Under the pieces are notes generated by a model, which had not been told where the DNA came from, ran no database searches, and saw only the letters and a list, made by a program, of their open reading frames with translations. Positions 52,763 through 64,000 of a DNA stretch of 64,000 nucleotides are shown one piece after another (position 1 is the stretch's first letter; every line of letters starts with the position of its first letter). Position numbers and translations under genes: made by a program. This DNA is from Hansfordia pulvinata (taxonomy: Eukaryota > Ascomycota > Sordariomycetes > Xylariales), in assembly GCA_006538405.1 (NCBI GenBank), contig BJKQ01000001.1, positions 2,790,001 through 2,854,000 on the forward strand. The letters are read 5' to 3'.

Positions 52763-54249
52763 GGCTGCGCTGTGGTTGTGGATGTGGGGTTGGGGTGAAG
52801 AGAGCGGCGGGAGAACGGCGGAGGGATCGAGCGGGGACGATGGTTGAGTCGGGAGAGGCGAGGCTGTGATGATGGGAGTCGAGGGGCTGCCAGCAGCAGG
52901 TAGGGTTGAGGTCGAGATTGCGGTTCGTGATGTGACGTCTGGGGCGGAGTGGCAGGTACAGCAGGGTGCTCGTGGGTAGGCGGTACTCGTACTTGCCCAG
53001 CTGCAGGTGCTGCTGGTGATGGTGGGTGGTGGTGGTACGAGTACTCGCCCGCCGGCACCTCAGCGTCCCTTTCCAACCAAGCCGGAGCTCGCGTCGTCAC
53101 TGCGGGTTCTGCCTTGTCCTAGCTAGAAGCTCCGTACCGCGATGTACACCTTAGTAGGGCTTATCACTGGTAGAGTACCCCCGCATACACCCCCATCTTC
53201 GAGGCTCCTGCCGCCAGCTCTAGCGGATTCACCCTCGTACTCCGAGGTACCTACGGCACATGCCCGTCGGCCCTCTCGAGAAGCTTGGGCCACGTTCTTT
53301 CAGCCAGGCTGCCCGCAGCTTATTACTCGTAGGTACTCGTGGCTCGGTCCATTAGGTGAGTACCTAAGGTAGGTAGGTACCAGACAACCTGCCTCTCGTC
53401 TTGCAAGCTTCCAGTCCACATGGTACACAGCGAAACCTAAGTGCCTGTTGGCAAACAACATCTTTGTCTGTGGAGCGGCGGTTTCATTTTGTCATGAACT
53501 TGCACCGTGTTCTGCGCCGGCCATTGGATGCGATCCCTACGAGGCGACAATGCTGATTACAGAGGGCGAGCTTCCACGCAGGGTATCGTCATGTGGCTTT
53601 GCAAGCAACTATCAGAAGGCGCTTCGTGAAACTGACATAATGTAGGTATATTGTAGGCGGGAATATGCACGCGTCAAGTCTGGGTATACATGGTGGAAAT
53701 ATTCCAAAATCATGCCCTCGCCCGCAGCCAGAATGGGACATGAAAAGGACGGCGGTAGAAAGAAGGCATCAGTACAGCAAGGGAAACTATTGACAAAACA
53801 TATCATCGGAATCAGAAACCAGAAGTGCTCCTCTTCACCTCTTGACTGCCAATGTCACTCGTAGCGCAGACGCCGGAACCGCCGGAGATAGATAAAGCCA
53901 TGTTCCCGTGTTCTTTGCTCGATGCGGTACTTGGAGGGAAAGATAAGAGAGCAGAATCCGGCAAAGTGCATAGGCAAGAGAAGACAATCGTCTTGGAGGC
54001 AATATAAAAGTCGATGGACAGGCGGCATTGCTTGCCCGTGAAGATGAATGCTGCTCTGTCGCCCGCTATGCAATGTGTGAATTAAAACTGAGTCGTGCGA
54101 GAGAAGCAAAGAGCGCAGGCCATGTATGATGGTTGATAGGCGTAAGATTCGTTAAGCGTCGTGGAAGGCTTTCCGCCCCCTTTGGGAATTGTCGAGTTTC
54201 TCTTTTTTCTTTCTTTTGGTTCCTCTTCTCAAGCCGAGTCCACTCGTCA
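52763..54249. other. PRE4 upstream region and 3' end of the next gene
   Basis: About 1.5 kb lie between two minus-strand genes. It holds the PRE4 promoter with TACGAGTA-family words at 52984, 53036 and 53324, a GGT repeat at about 53020-53035 and AGGTACCT words at about 53245 and 53360. The left-out short frames have no motifs. Confidence 0.5.
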
Positions 54250-55906
54250 TCAACCGGAGCCGGCCGACTTGGAGGGGCTCTTCCACTCGGTCGTGATCTC
54301 CTCACGCACCTTTCGGCACCATTTCCACAACGCGGATTCAAAGTCTATCCAGACCTGAGCGTCGTTGTTTTGGGCGATGCCCAGCGCATCCACTTTGAGA
54401 ATAGTTTCCCATCGCAGCTCTGCCGCCTTGACCCAGAATCGCAAATTCTCCGCGGCTCGATAGGGCTTCTGCGTATCAGTGTGGAAGACGGGAATCGCTC
54501 CGAATCGTCTCCGCGACTTCTGCACGGCAGCGTTGTGCAGCTTGACCAGTCGCAGTCCACTCTGCAGGGAGGCGAGGAATGGCGTCGGTAATGTTGAGGC
54601 CGAGTTGGCTGGCGTCCACGCTGGCAGCGGCTCCTCGTCGACTCCGAGAGAAGCAAGGAACGCAATCTCCCGCTCAATTTCCCGCCCCGTCCAGTCTCCG
54701 TCCAGCCACTGCCAGCTGGCGCGCTCTTTGCGCTCTGCCTCCACAATGTCCTCTTCCTGCTTGAGCATCAACAAGATCCCTTCGATCCACGACACCATGG
54801 TCATCTGCTCGTCATCGCGCATGCCACCAGCGAAATTCCTAGTTGCCATGTGTTTGAGCACCTCCATGACGTTGAGGAGCTCTGTCCGGATCTCCTTCTC
54901 AGACTTGATGGTGTCAAGACGGTCTGGGTGCTCGTGGAGGTATAGTACACCTTGGCTGCTCGGATGGCCAGCGTCATGGTGTCGAGGATCTGCATGCCTT
55001 GGACCTGGTGCCAGCCGCCGGTGGGTTTGGAGGGCTGTCGGCTGTGTTGTGGGAAGTGGGCGACGGACGTGGCGACGGGGCTTCCATTGTTTGACCGAAC
55101 AGCCGCTGAGTGCAGCACTTCAGTCGCCGAGTCAAGCGCTTTGGTGAGATCGGTCTTGAGCTCCTCGAGCGTTGGAGGCTTTGGCACTGGCTTCTCGCGA
55201 TGGATGTAGGTGCTTGTTGTGGGGGCAGGATGTCCGGGTCTGTCTCGTCGAATTCGTCCGAGTTGTACTCCATGTCCTCCTCGACGGGCGACTCGACCAT
55301 GCCGCTGTCGCCAATAGTGTCCATGGCTGAAGCGACGAGGTCGGGGCTGGAGACCATGGACGCGTACGACGAGTCTGCATCGGAGCCGGATTGGGGGTTG
55401 AGAAATGAGGTGGCCTCGAGCTGGGAAAGATCCAAGGTAGCTCTGGGGTTGCGCTTGCGAGCCAACTGGCCGCCCTTGCCGTCGAGAAGTCCCGTCCGCG
55501 CGAAGTAGTACTGGAGGTGAGAGATGCTGCCGAGACTCAGGACGCTCTCGCGGTGCTTGGCGCTGGTGGCGAACTCGGTGCCCTGGGGCCTAGAAAAGCC
55601 CCTCCGCTTGCCTCCATTGCCGCCCGGGCGGTCGAAGCTGAAAGTGGACTGGCGGGGAGAGGAGATGAAGCTGATGTCGGACCTCCTGGAGGTGTAGCTG
55701 GCCGAGGAGTGGCGCGAGTAGGGCTCGCTGCCGAAGGACTCGCGAAAGGACTCGTCGGTGCTGGAGCCGGCAGAGATGGCGGAGCCAATGGAGATACAGC
55801 GGGCGAGGTCGGACTTCCTGGAGCGGAGAGCGGGCGCGACTGGCGTGTTTTCAGGCGAGGGAGACTCGCGGCGAACGGTGGGAGGCTCTTCGTGGGCCGC
55901 CGCCAT
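54250..55906 (-). CDS. Unrecognised fungal protein, two frame breaks
   Basis: The gene is read from ATG 55906 (MAAAHEEPPTVRRESPSPEN) to the stop at 54250, about 552 residues after correction, without introns. The N-terminal half is Ser-rich and basic/acidic mixed, with many potential phosphosites. It includes a distinctive block, SLGSISHLQYYFARTGLLDG, which looks like a conserved fungal motif although I cannot name the family. The C-terminal half is predicted helical: TLAIRAAKVYYTS, EHPDRLDTIKSEKEIRTELL, NFAGGMRDDEQMTMVSWIEG and tryptophan-rich KAAELRWETILKVD. Two breaks, at G5 55221-55225 and G2 54936-54937 on the + strand, are each repaired by one extra base and join sensible protein on both sides. 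No membrane segment or catalytic motif is seen. The function is unknown. Confidence 0.72.
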
Positions 55907-56056
55907 GATGGGTGGTGCCGGAGGTGGTGTTGGTGGGCGCAGGCGGGGTATGAAGGAGAGGATTGAGTGAGTGCTGTTGGTGGTGGTGGTAGTGGTGGCG
56001 GTCGCTATTACGTCGGGGTCCGGGGGCCGGACAGGGCGCGGCGAGTGGGATATGAA

Positions 56057-56062
56057 TATATA
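56057..56062 (-). promoter_or_regulatory. TATA-like element upstream of the unrecognised gene
   Basis: TATATA lies within an AT-rich patch about 150 bp upstream of ATG 55906. Placement fits a core promoter for the minus-strand gene, but there is no start-site evidence. Confidence 0.3.
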
Positions 56063-57016
56063 CGGGGTATAATCAAATGAAGGGTCGATTATTAGCAAGA
56101 TAATGCGTACTGTATCGATGTACTTGGATGCTGATGAGTACAAGCGCCGCACAGGCAGCCGTACGTGCCCCAGAGTGGACCGGCTGGGTGGAGGGCGAGT
56201 TGAGGAGGGGGGGAGCTTGGCCGCTCGGATGACAGCGAACGGACGGCAAGAATAGCAGCAAGGGCGGGCGATGGTTGAATCGAAGCAGGACAGGCGGAAA
56301 CCAAAAAGCAAAGAAGAGGGTTGCGGGCAGGCTAGCTGGAGGGCAAGGAGGCGCCGATATCGACGAGGGTGGTGTGGTTTATTATTAGGGGAGAGGGAGG
56401 AATGGAAGGAGGAGCGCGGCGGCCGGCCGGATGGTGAGAAAAACGAGCGGCGACGGGTGCGCGTGTTGTGAAGCGACGACGGCCGGCAAATCGATGCAGA
56501 TCGGGCCAACCCAAGCAAGAAAGGGCCCAGATCCCGCGTGTTCTCTGTAGCACCAGCACCAGCACCAGCGGGGTGGGTTTTTTTAATTGTCACGGTTTCG
56601 TTTCTGGCCGCCGAGGAGGAAGCGTGTCGATCGATGCCGTACGAGAAAACGTGCCGAGTGGTTTGAAGGGGCCCAGCTAGTCGGTCATCAGTCTCCCAAA
56701 GATAGATGAACCAGGCTCGGTCTTCTTAGTGGGCTGATGAGTGAGTGCAGAGGGTATGGCGCATTCGAGTCCAGTCATCAGTCAGTCACGTCTAGCTGGC
56801 CTTCTTGTTTTCTTGTCTGGCCGTGGGCGGCGGTTGACGGGACGCCGTCGTGCGTGCGTCCCCGCCCTCTATTACGCGTGTGCCGAACCGTTCCAGTGTA
56901 CGAGAAGGAGTAGTGGGCGCGGCAGGCGTGTCGAACAAGGGCGAACGAACCGGGTCCGGGACGGCTGCGGGTTGGGATTGGACAACCCACGTCTCCTCTG
57001 CCCGCGTCGTCGCGTG

Positions 57017-60000
57017 TACGAGTACTCAATGGTGGTGGGCACGTACGAGTAGGGTATCCGTAGGTCGGTATGGAGTAATCGTAGTCGGTCGTCAGGGGTC
57101 CCCGGGGCGTTTGTGGGGACGCGCGTGAAGGAGGAAGTGGTAAGAGCGCCGCCGGATTGCCTGGCGGATCGTTGGCGCACCGCGATTCGCTGGTGTCGGT
57201 TGGGTGTCGATTGGGTGTCGTTCGAGTCTGGCTGGTAGTCTGACTACGAGTACCTCTCCCGAACAATGTGGCCGGTAGGGCACGAGCTTTGGATCACGCC
57301 CGCCTGTACGAGTACCCTTGCAGAGCAATTGTCGTTGTCGCCGTAGGTTATCACGTATGATGACGGGTCGGCCGGCACCTGTGTTGGATCCTCTCGGTGA
57401 GCGCTGTCGATTTCAACTATCTTTTCTTTGTGTCCAGACTGAAACACGAGCCAGTGACGAGCAGAGAGAGGTCTGTCGTCTCTCTGTCTGTCCACGTCTC
57501 TGCCAAAGGGTGCGAGAATACTCGTAATGGACAGTGATGAATAATTGGGCACGGGGACGGGGTCCGCTTTAAGAATAGGTCAAGAAATGACAAGGATGAT
57601 AGGTACTCGTAGTACTCGTAGTAGTGCTCCTATGCGTTAGGTATGCTTTGGGGTAAGTGGTAGGTACCCCTTGTGGGAGGTAGGTAACCCTGTCAAAGGG
57701 ACGCTGGTCCTTGGAGTGCTGGTGAATGACGAAAGCGCTCGGGCGCCGGGGATGAAACGCGGACGGCAGTGGAGGCGATGCCAGACGATGACGGACGGCG
57801 TCCAGTTCAATTATGCCAGTGCCGTGTCGGTGGCGCCCCGTCCCGCCGTCGCCGCGCCGGACTGGCTGGGAATGCAGCAACGAGCACCTATCGGGAGAGG
57901 CCGCGCAGGTAATCGCTGACAGGTATGGAGGTAACTCAGAGGGTAGATGCCTGCCTCCCGCTGTACGAGGACCTACTACCCTCATCCATTGTACGGAGTA
58001 CATATGTTGTCAGAGGACCTCGGCGAAAGCGGCGGGAAGCAGGGAGAGGGAATTGGCGACATCCAAGAAGAGGCTTGGCCTCCATGCGAAGGCTGGCGTT
58101 CGAGGCGAAACACGCTCATTTGTGCCTGGCCGGCCAACCAGATTGGACGACATTCCGTTTCTAGAAGCCGCCGGGGCGGGATGGGGGCATTTGGATGGTC
58201 AGGCTGCTCCTGCCACCTCCTACCCACGAGTGCGGATACTGTAATTGTACCTGCCGTGCCTGCCTTGCGCAGGAAATCATGTGAGCTCCTGCCGTAGCGT
58301 GCTTACTCGTGAAGGTACAATCACGGTCCCTTGGTGCCTCTAATGAGACAGGGGCTTCCATGTCCCAAATAGGAAGCCATCCTGAACTTTCCATCCGCGG
58401 GCAATGAAAGAACGAAGCCTGGGAACTACTCGGGCCTGGACGAGTACGCCGGAGCTCTGCAACCGCGGCCCCTTTGCTTCATCCCGACATCCGCTCATTA
58501 CGAGTACTCGTATCCCACGCTCCAATCGAAGCAGCATCAGTCAGAACTGTTAGCTGAACTGCACATAGTAATGTCTTACCTAGGTACCCACTAGATACCC
58601 GTGGGCACATACTTACCTCTATTAGATACCTGCATTCACGTGGACGTTCTATAGGTATCTACCTCCTAATTAGATACTCAAGGTACCTAGGCACTTCCGG
58701 TAAGGTAGATATCTCTGTTATTCGGGCTACCCATGTTGATGGCGTTGTCCATCAACCGGGTCATTAACATTGATATCGGGATCGGGCCCTGCAACCGCAC
58801 CGAACACGCTGGAGTGCTGCCAACGAGTAGCTGTTCATTCCTACTGTGAAGCCACACCCAACACTGGAAAGCCTCACTTCCCGATTGCCGCTATCATCAT
58901 TGCTTCCCCTCGCACGATCGTGCTCGTCCATCTGTACAAGAACTGCCTCGATCCCGCAGCTGCATACTCGTACGTGATCGTGGCCAACATCAGAAATCTT
59001 CCTCCTATCCGTCTTCTTTGCTTCTTTTCCTTGGGGGTCCGCCCAAGTCGTTCCCGACCTGGCGGCGCTCTCTCTCCTCTCTCACCCTTTTCATCGTTCT
59101 ACGAGTACCAATCAGAATCGTCGAGATGTACGAGTACTCCGTTTACCAGTACTCTGTACGTAGCTTGTGATCTGCACGACCAGGGTTCAGAGAGATTACC
59201 CATGTGGGGGTGATTCTAGATTTGGAAGCACGAGGGGCGAGGACTGGCGCGACTAGGTGCTACGAGTATCGGCTCTTATTACCTCACGAGCATGTGCCTC
59301 ATTGTCTACCTTGTGTACGTGCGAGTATCCTTACTCGACTCGCCGGAGTCCCCCAGGTATGGGCGAGAACACTTCCAGCCCTGGCGGATGGTGGCACTTG
59401 GACTGCGGCGTCGTGCGAAGTCTTCGGCGCTGGCCCCGGCCCGGTATGTACGAGTAGGTGGGCTTTCATGTTCCAGCATCCATCACCCTGCCGATTTCTC
59501 CAGCCGTGCAGTGGCACGACAGCTTCAGTAACGAGTCAAAAAAAATAAAACCAGCTTCAAAGTATTGACCCAGCTACGAGCCACGGCAGTGAGTGACGCC
59601 ATGTCGCGCGGCGCGTCCCCTAACGAGCCGCAATCTACTCGGTACGTACGAGTACTACTGGTACGAGTACCTATTGCATCTCGAGCTGAGTCGCGGGGCT
59701 ACGCAGCTGTTCCTCTCGAACAAGCACGAGTACTCCCACTTGCCTATGCTGCCCTGTGAAAGCTGCAGGGGCTTCTCGATGCCCGCATGATGGCCATGTA
59801 CCTGGCGCATTCTCGCGGGAACAGAAGAGGCATGCATGCAGGTTCGCATCAGAGATCGGAAGAACGACAGGCTGGGCGGCAGCAGTACTCGTAGCAGCAA
59901 CGTTCATGATCGTGCAACACCACCGCCGCCACTCAGAAGGCCATCCCGCCCGGCCTGGCATTGGACCACGAGGGCGCGATGCGAGTACTCGTACTGATCA

Positions 60001-61210
60001 TGGTCGAGAGGAGACGATCAGCCGGCAGGCCATGCGAGCGACGGAGATAAAAGCAAGCACGGCAAATTGCCCAGGAGCCCATCATGTCTGTCTCTGCACC
60101 AATGGGCCTTTTCGGACCCCTCAAGCCTCCAACAAGCTACGCGTACGAGTATTAGAGGCAGGCTGCTGCCCGCGGTCCTCACGGTCTCGCAGCCACTGTG
60201 AGTCAGTCCTACGAGCGAAACCCTCCGTACCTCCCTCCTGGCGCCAATGATGAGGCCACGGGAACTATCGTACTCGCGCGCGCCCGTGGCTCTTGGAAGC
60301 TTGAGCACCCCGTGGAGCAGCAGCCGCAAAAAGAAAAGCAAGCCGGCCGGCCCGCCCACCATGGTCTCGTGCTAGCCGTCCACTAATAACGCGACTGAAT
60401 GAAGTTGTCGTTCGCCCCCGCGTGCGCGTACGAGTAGTAGGCACAGTTGGCCCCTGGCACTGCGATCCGAAAGAGGGGTCCCCCGGCGCTCGCTGCCCGA
60501 TATAGCAAGATGCGCCTGTTGAGCCAGTACCGGACCAGACAGCCGTGAAATTGGATAAAATTTTGCGCCACGTTGGAGAGAGGAGGGAGACTGCGGCGGG
60601 TTCATACCTTACTCGAGTACGAGAAGAGGGAGGATGGGCGGACAGACGGACAGACAAAGGAAGAAGATGCCGGGTTGTCATTATATCAGGGTCTGCAACC
60701 AGAACCGCTCTCTTCAGTCAGGTTGGCCAGAGAGACACGGATGAGAGACAAACCAGTCTGACAGCAAGTGACATGTTGCGAGTATATCAAGAGAGGCAGC
60801 AGCACTATACGCAGTCCTCGTACGCGTAATAGATACCCCCAATACATTTTGCTTGGTATTCAACCACTGGGAAATCCCGCGATAGGCTTGCCTGCCACCT
60901 ATTCACATGGGTTGCCCATATTTACACATGCATCGAACCTCGTTGCCCGTATTTACACATGCATCGAACCTCGTTGCCCGTATTTATACATGCATCGAAC
61001 CTCTCCATGTGAAAGCCGGGGCCGAACCAACCTACCCGTCCGTACACGATCGATACGACACGGAAAGGTAGGTTAGGTAGGCATGGGGTGCTCGTACCTT
61101 CTCGCCTGAACCAACCAACCGTTGGTCCGATCTGCCTCTGGCCGGCCCTACGAGTACCCCTGCGAAGATGAGATGATATCCATAGGAGAAGCACGCGTAG
61201 ATTACTCGTA
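57017..61210. repeat. Cluster of TACGAGTA/TACTCGTA words
   Basis: Twenty-two exact copies on either strand were located by eye, starting at 57017, 57044, 57245, 57307, 57519, 57604, 57613, 58499, 58505, 58965, 59100, 59129, 59261, 59449, 59647, 59662, 59885, 59986, 60144, 60429, 61149 and 61203. Spacing is irregular, averaging about 190 bp, and flanks differ, so this is not a tandem satellite. Confidence 0.85.
60911..61003. repeat. 31-bp tandem repeat, three copies
   Basis: Units begin GTTGCCC at 60911, 60942 and 60973. They contain CCATATTTACACATGCATCG or a close variant and end in GAACCTC. The copies differ at one or two positions, so the array has drifted slightly since duplication. Confidence 0.92.
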
Positions 61211-61810
61211 ATTAATAAAAGTTAGGCCTGATAGCCCGCCAAACTCCTTGACGGGTGCCCCCGAGGCGATTCGCAATCAAGTGCGCCCGCCCACTTGACG
61301 AGCGCCACGAGCAAAATTTCCGACTGCGCGGGTATCGCCTTTTGCCGGCCCGCCCTCCCTGAGGCCTCGCCTCCTGTCGTTCCGTCTCGCCGTGTCCCGC
61401 TCGCCTCGTCTTGTTTTTTTTGTCACATCTTGCAGGCACTTCCAAGAGCTGCTGAGCGCCGGATGTGGTGTTTTGCGCGGTGTTTTGCGTGATGTGGAAA
61501 GAGCGTGCCTGCTCTCTGTCCGCGCCTTCCCTCTGACTTTCCACTCTTGCTTGGATCATCGGCAACGACGTCGACGACGTCCCGGTGTGACGGCAGGTAC
61601 CTCCCACAGAGTAGGGCATGACCTGCCTACAGGCGACTTCCATCACACATACCGTACCTATCTCCTTGCCTAATAAGGTCCTGCATTGGAACCGTTAGGT
61701 AGGTGCCCCCCTACGATTCATTCGCGTCGTTCGCTTTTGATTCCGCCGTGAGCACAACAAGCCCGCAACCCGCCGAGGGGCTCCGTCCATCTCATCGACC
61801 TCACTCGCTC

Positions 61811-61840
61811 ACCACCACCACCACCACCACCACCACCACC
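61811..61840. repeat. ACC trinucleotide repeat (10 units)
   Basis: Ten perfect ACC units in the leader region of the right-edge gene. Confidence 0.9.
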
Positions 61841-62883
61841 AGTTCCAGCGACACTGACTCGCCATTCACTCACTCCTCCATCCCACAACCCCACGCCGCT
61901 TCTCCCGGCATTCTATCCTCAGTCTGTTCGATCATTCCGCCCCTTTCCCCCTCTGCTCTCCCGCTGGTTCGGATCTGGTGTGACGGCAACGCGCCCCTCA
62001 CCACCTTGAATCGTGCGCCCCTCTCAGGCCACGACGACACATACCCTCACTCAAGTCACCATTCTCAAGTTACGCGTCTCGGATCACTTCCCTGTTACTT
62101 GTATTTCGCCATCGTGCGATTCCCGGCGTGCCTCTTCGCTCCCTGTGGATCCTCACTGGCCTCGATACAACCGCCATCCGCCAGTATCGCGACGAGTTGC
62201 GCACCTGTACCTCACCACGCCGCCCCGGCAGTCGTCGATTCTGCGACACTTCACCTGGAGCCGCCCCTCTTATTGACAGGCCGAAAACCGGGCCTGTGCT
62301 CTTTTCCACGCAAGTCGTCCGCAGCAAGCAAGCCATTCGCTGGCCCGGCGCCGCCCTGGTCTTGCATATGCAGCCGGCACCCGCAGGCCAATGACACACG
62401 CCCATCGACCTTTGCGCCCTCGTTAACTTCAAACGAACGTGTCGAGCCCGCCCCCACTGACTTCGGACTGCTGAGCAACGGACACGTCAAGCCGCCCCAG
62501 CTTGCTCGCCGTGCCTCTGCGCCCGACGCGGCTGCAAGATTCCTGACCACCCGGGGCCAGTCGCTGGATGCGGCCCGGCTTCTCGCCTTTGGGCAGCGTG
62601 CCGAGAGCCAGCGCATTGGTTCGACCGCAAGCAACCGTCTCTGCGAGCCTGGCGCAGACTCCCATCCGGCGGCCTGCGACCTTTTAAGACCAGCCCGTTG
62701 CCCTGCGCTGCTCCGGCTTTGCACTGCAGGGGGCCCTGGGTCTGACTGTCTGAGATTTTATTCTGCCTTGTTGGACGGCCAGCGAGACACGTCGCCACTC
62801 GGCCCGTCGATTCGTCGCCGCAGCGTCTCTCGGTCTCCCGTCCGCCAAGGGAGGCCCCGGTGGCAGGAGAAGAATCCGCGTAA

Positions 62884-64000
62884 ATGACAGAATCAATGGC
62901 CAGGACCGGCCCTGCAGCTACTGCACCGCCCCTTCACTCGCAACGCTCGCAGCAGCACCAGCAGCACCAGGATCAACGCAAACGCGCAGGGTCCAATCTC
63001 ATTATTGCCGTTCCTACACCGGCCCTGACGCACACGCCAGTGCACCCGGCGGTGCCCCCGTCCGCCTTCCCTCAATCGGGATCGCCAGTTCATCAGCAAC
63101 AGGATGCCGACCCACAACCGCCGCCGCCCATAGTCACCTTTTCGCCTGTCTCCCCGGGCCTGCACACCTCGCAGCTCGGCCCTCAATACCACCAACAGTA
63201 CCAACGGTCGCCGAGCACTAGTAGCACCAGCAGCACCCGTAGCACCAACACCGCTGCTGCGCCCGTGCCCGCACCCGCGCCCGACACTGCGCCCACGCCT
63301 ACGCCACAACCCGCCGTCCCTCCCCTCAAGATCACCACCACGCCCGCCTCCGACTCGTCGTCCTCCACCTCGGCGCCACTCGTCAAGGCCAGTGCTCACC
63401 AGCCGCGCAAGCCTTCTCCCGGACTAGCTGCACGCCTAAAGGCCCTCGGCTTTGGTCCCTCTGCATCCAACAAACCCGACGACCCACCCGCTTCGCCCTC
63501 GGCTGCCCACGACCGCGTCGGCCGGCTCCCCGAAGACCACTTGCGCCAGCTCGACGAGAAGCACCTCGCGAACACCACTGCCAGCGTGATCGAGCGACGC
63601 GGCCGACCGTGGAAGGGTGCTGGCGCCCCTCTGCATCTGTTGAGATCAAAGTCGAGTCGCGACGCTGTCGCCTCTCCCGCCTCCAAGACTCCTGATCTCA
63701 ACGCACCCTCGACTCAGTCGCAGGACCCTTCCCACGTCCTGCCCGAGATCACAGAGGCGGCACCCCTAGATATGGATGCCAGCAAATTCAGACTGCCCGA
63801 CCATACAAACGGCAATGGCACCAAGGCGCATCTGGACGTGCGCAACGACCACATCACCAGGGATTCCCAGAGCTCCTCTACCGCCGACACCAACTCTCCC
63901 CCGCCGCCCCGCCGCCAAAGGACACGCCACCTGAGGGTACTGCCTCTGCAGAGTTCAATCCCGGGCTGCCTTCCTACTTCAACCCTCTGGGCCTGCAACG
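62884..64000 (+). CDS. N-terminal part of a Pro/Ser-rich protein, truncated by the window edge
   Basis: ATG 62884 (MTESMARTGPAATAPPLH) opens a frame that stays open to the window end, about 370 residues. It is rich in Pro, Ser, Thr, Gln and Ala. Better ordered patches are RKRAGSNLIIAVPTPAL, GLAARLKALGFGPSA, RVGRLPEDHLRQLDEKHLAN and SVIERRGRPWKGAGAPLHLL. Near the end the frame shifts at C5 63898-63902 (or the adjacent C4). Adding one C turns an Arg-rich tail into a plausible stretch ending EFNPGLPSYFNPLGLQ. The family is not recognised, and the remainder lies outside the window. The start is supported by change of composition and by a second Met at residue 5, not by homology. Confidence 0.65.
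   Translation, partial: MTESMARTGPAATAPPLHSQRSQQHQQHQDQRKRAGSNLIIAVPTPALTHTPVHPAVPPSAFPQSGSPVHQQQDADPQPPPPIVTFSPVSPGLHTSQLGPQYHQQYQRSPSTSSTSSTRSTNTAAAPVPAPAPDTAPTPTPQPAVPPLKITTTPASDSSSSTSAPLVKASAHQPRKPSPGLAARLKALGFGPSASNKPDDPPASPSAAHDRVGRLPEDHLRQLDEKHLANTTASVIERRGRPWKGAGAPLHLLRSKSSRDAVASPASKTPDLNAPSTQSQDPSHVLPEITEAAPLDMDASKFRLPDHTNGNGTKAHLDVRNDHITRDSQSSSTADTNSPPPPRRQRTRHLRVLPLQSSIPGCLPTSTLWACN

Larger units (their letters stand above)
55907..62883. other. Seven-kilobase divergent, motif-dense intergenic region
   Basis: No gene was recognised. It separates two divergently read genes. It contains the densest cluster of TACGAGTA-family words (22 exact copies at 57017-61210), AGGTACCT words at 57.6-58.7 and 61.6-61.7 kb, a 31-bp tandem repeat at 60911-61003 and an ACC repeat at 61811-61840. 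From about 61700 to 62883 one + frame is open for 394 codons but has no ATG, and it is probably leader sequence. Confidence 0.5.

Overview
The window looks like nuclear DNA of a filamentous ascomycete (Pezizomycotina, most likely Sordariomycetes). Genes carry short introns (about 48-250 bp) with GT..AG ends. Coding DNA is GC-rich at third positions, 5' leaders are pyrimidine-rich, and every confident protein has its closest remembered relatives in that group. No rRNA, tRNA, CRISPR, prophage or complete transposon was recognised.

Layout: an atypical hexokinase (probable N-acetylglucosamine kinase, +) and a DHA2-type MFS transporter (+) occupy 1.5-7.3 kb. The 26S proteasome ATPase RPT4 (-) stands head-to-head with a SAP30BP/HCNGP-like regulator (+) at 7.8-11.1 kb. 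A Sgs1/BLM/QDE-3-type RecQ helicase (-) fills 11.8-16.9 kb, followed by a DUF1275 membrane protein (-) at 18.0-19.1 kb. About 9 kb without a recognisable gene leads to the nuclease FAN1 (-) at 28.1-31.0 kb and a SAP30 homologue (-) at 32.2-32.9 kb. AVL9 (+) lies at 37.3-40.0 kb. After about 7 kb without a convincing gene come GFA1 (+, 46.9-49.7 kb) and the 20S proteasome subunit beta7/PRE4 (-, 51.7-52.8 kb). An unrecognised but probably real gene (-) lies at 54.2-55.9 kb. Seven kb of motif-rich intergenic DNA then leads to the start of a proline/serine-rich protein (+) cut by the right edge. The genes are mostly independent housekeeping functions (proteasome, chromatin, DNA repair, secretion, amino-sugar metabolism), not a pathway cluster.

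Two sequence-wide signals stand out. First, an 8-bp word, TACGAGTA (or TACTCGTA on the other strand), occurs about 50 times by eye, where about two would be expected by chance. All copies I found are outside the coding exons, and 22 are packed into 57.0-61.2 kb; a second intergenic word, AGGTACCT with GGTA runs, accompanies it. Second, five genes are broken by single-base frameshifts. Almost all are repaired by adding one base to a C/G run, which suggests consensus sequencing error rather than gene decay. Coordinates of spliced genes are given as full spans, with exons in the evidence text. All exon calls are mine by reading frame and splice-site logic, with no alignment or transcript data.
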